Below, one piece after another: positions 51,151-51,359 of a stretch of DNA of 51,359 bases. Position 1 is the stretch's first letter. Every line of letters starts with the position of its first letter. Under the pieces are notes generated by a model. That model was not told the origin of the DNA, did not search any database, and saw only the letters and a program-made list of their open reading frames with translations. The position numbers were made by a program, and so were the translations under genes. The stretch comes from an uncultured Akkermansia sp. (lineage in GTDB: Bacteria; Verrucomicrobiota; Verrucomicrobiia; Verrucomicrobiales; Akkermansiaceae), in contig CANRKR010000006.1 in assembly GCA_947631275.1 (NCBI GenBank), positions 1 through 51,359 of the forward strand. The letters are read 5' to 3'.

Positions 51151-51359
51151 ATGCTTTTTGTCGTGCCGGGTGTTCTGGTGCTCTCGAGCGTCGCGAATAC
51201 CGCGTGGGCGAAGTACAAGCCGGTTGATGTCTCTGATATCGAGGGGGAACGACGAAAGCAATTGATGGAAGCTGTGCGAGATGTCAACAAAATGCCTATC
51301 CTAGCGCGTGACTGCTTCGTCGCTGAGCAGCTCGGGATTTGCTTTGGTAAAGATGGTCA
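51151..51359 (+). CDS. Secreted protein, N-terminal part only
   Basis: From ATG 51151 to the right edge (69 complete codons, no stop). The start MLFVVPGVLVLSSVANTAWA is a signal peptide. The mature N-terminus (KYKPVDVSDIEGERRKQLMEAV) is charged and helical, with Cys residues further on. Family unknown. The frame is open upstream through the C14 tract, so its N-terminus may depend on tract length. Confidence 0.6.
   Translation, partial: MLFVVPGVLVLSSVANTAWAKYKPVDVSDIEGERRKQLMEAVRDVNKMPILARDCFVAEQLGICFGKDG

Overview
The window is a chromosomal stretch from a bacterium that is most probably a host-associated member of the Verrucomicrobiota (Akkermansia-like). This is inferred from gene content: a divergent FtsZ with an isolated ftsA-ftsZ pair, a Lys/Ala/Pro-repeat (histone H1-like) protein next to a TraR/DksA protein, a class III (oxygen-sensitive) ribonucleotide reductase, a GH110-type alpha-galactosidase, many lineage-specific secreted proteins, and FolE2, RibBA and archaeal-type ProS. 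No 16S gene is present, so the assignment is an inference. Most genes are housekeeping. Shine-Dalgarno sequences are largely absent, and several promoters sit so close to the start codon that the mRNAs should be leaderless or nearly so.

Layout. 1-4.9 kb (+): tail of a KKAAPA-repeat protein joined by an A9 slippery run to a DksA-like protein; rpmG; rpsR; a structured RNA ending in an intrinsic terminator; folE2; an 831-residue protein of unknown function. 4.9-8.9 kb (-): rpoZ, smpB, a DJ-1 family gene and an M16 peptidase form one run. 9-12.9 kb (+): tRNA-Gly, a GT28-like glycosyltransferase, coaX, acpP, a hypothetical gene, and a LysM protein with a decayed L,D-transpeptidase domain. 12.9-16.8 kb (-): glnS, ribBA and a phosphodiester glycosidase. 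17.2-20.1 kb (+): ftsA and ftsZ, converging on a low-molecular-weight phosphatase gene.

20.7-24.6 kb (+): two large secreted proteins behind a promoter whose spacer holds a G8 tract. 24.7-28.2 kb (+): tRNA-Glu(CUC), recQ, an exonuclease III gene and a MauE/DoxX-like membrane protein. 28.2-37.7 kb (-): a nine-gene run from secreted coiled-coil/helical proteins through GH110, DUF1015, an orphan adenine methylase, serA, manC and ruvX. 38-40.2 kb (-): an Aas-like protein whose acyltransferase half has lost its catalytic motif.

40.5-43.9 kb (+): the class III ribonucleotide reductase locus. A long structured leader precedes nrdD, which lacks the glycyl-radical segment. That segment is a separate 70-residue gene, followed by two back-to-back terminators and then nrdG. 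44-47.5 kb (-): proS and nadE. 47.6-47.65 kb: three DnaA boxes in register. 47.8-50.7 kb (+): a small PUR-domain protein, a GT4 glycogen-synthase-like enzyme and a GH57 alpha-amylase-like protein with a missing nucleophile. The right edge holds a C14 tract and the start of a secreted protein.

Strongest leads: the split nrdD with a separate glycyl-radical subunit and attenuated nrdG; homopolymer tracts placed where they could switch expression (A9, G8, C14); likely inactive or altered enzyme domains (FtsZ T7 loop, GH57, YkuD, Aas acyltransferase); the DnaA-box triplet; and leaderless promoters.
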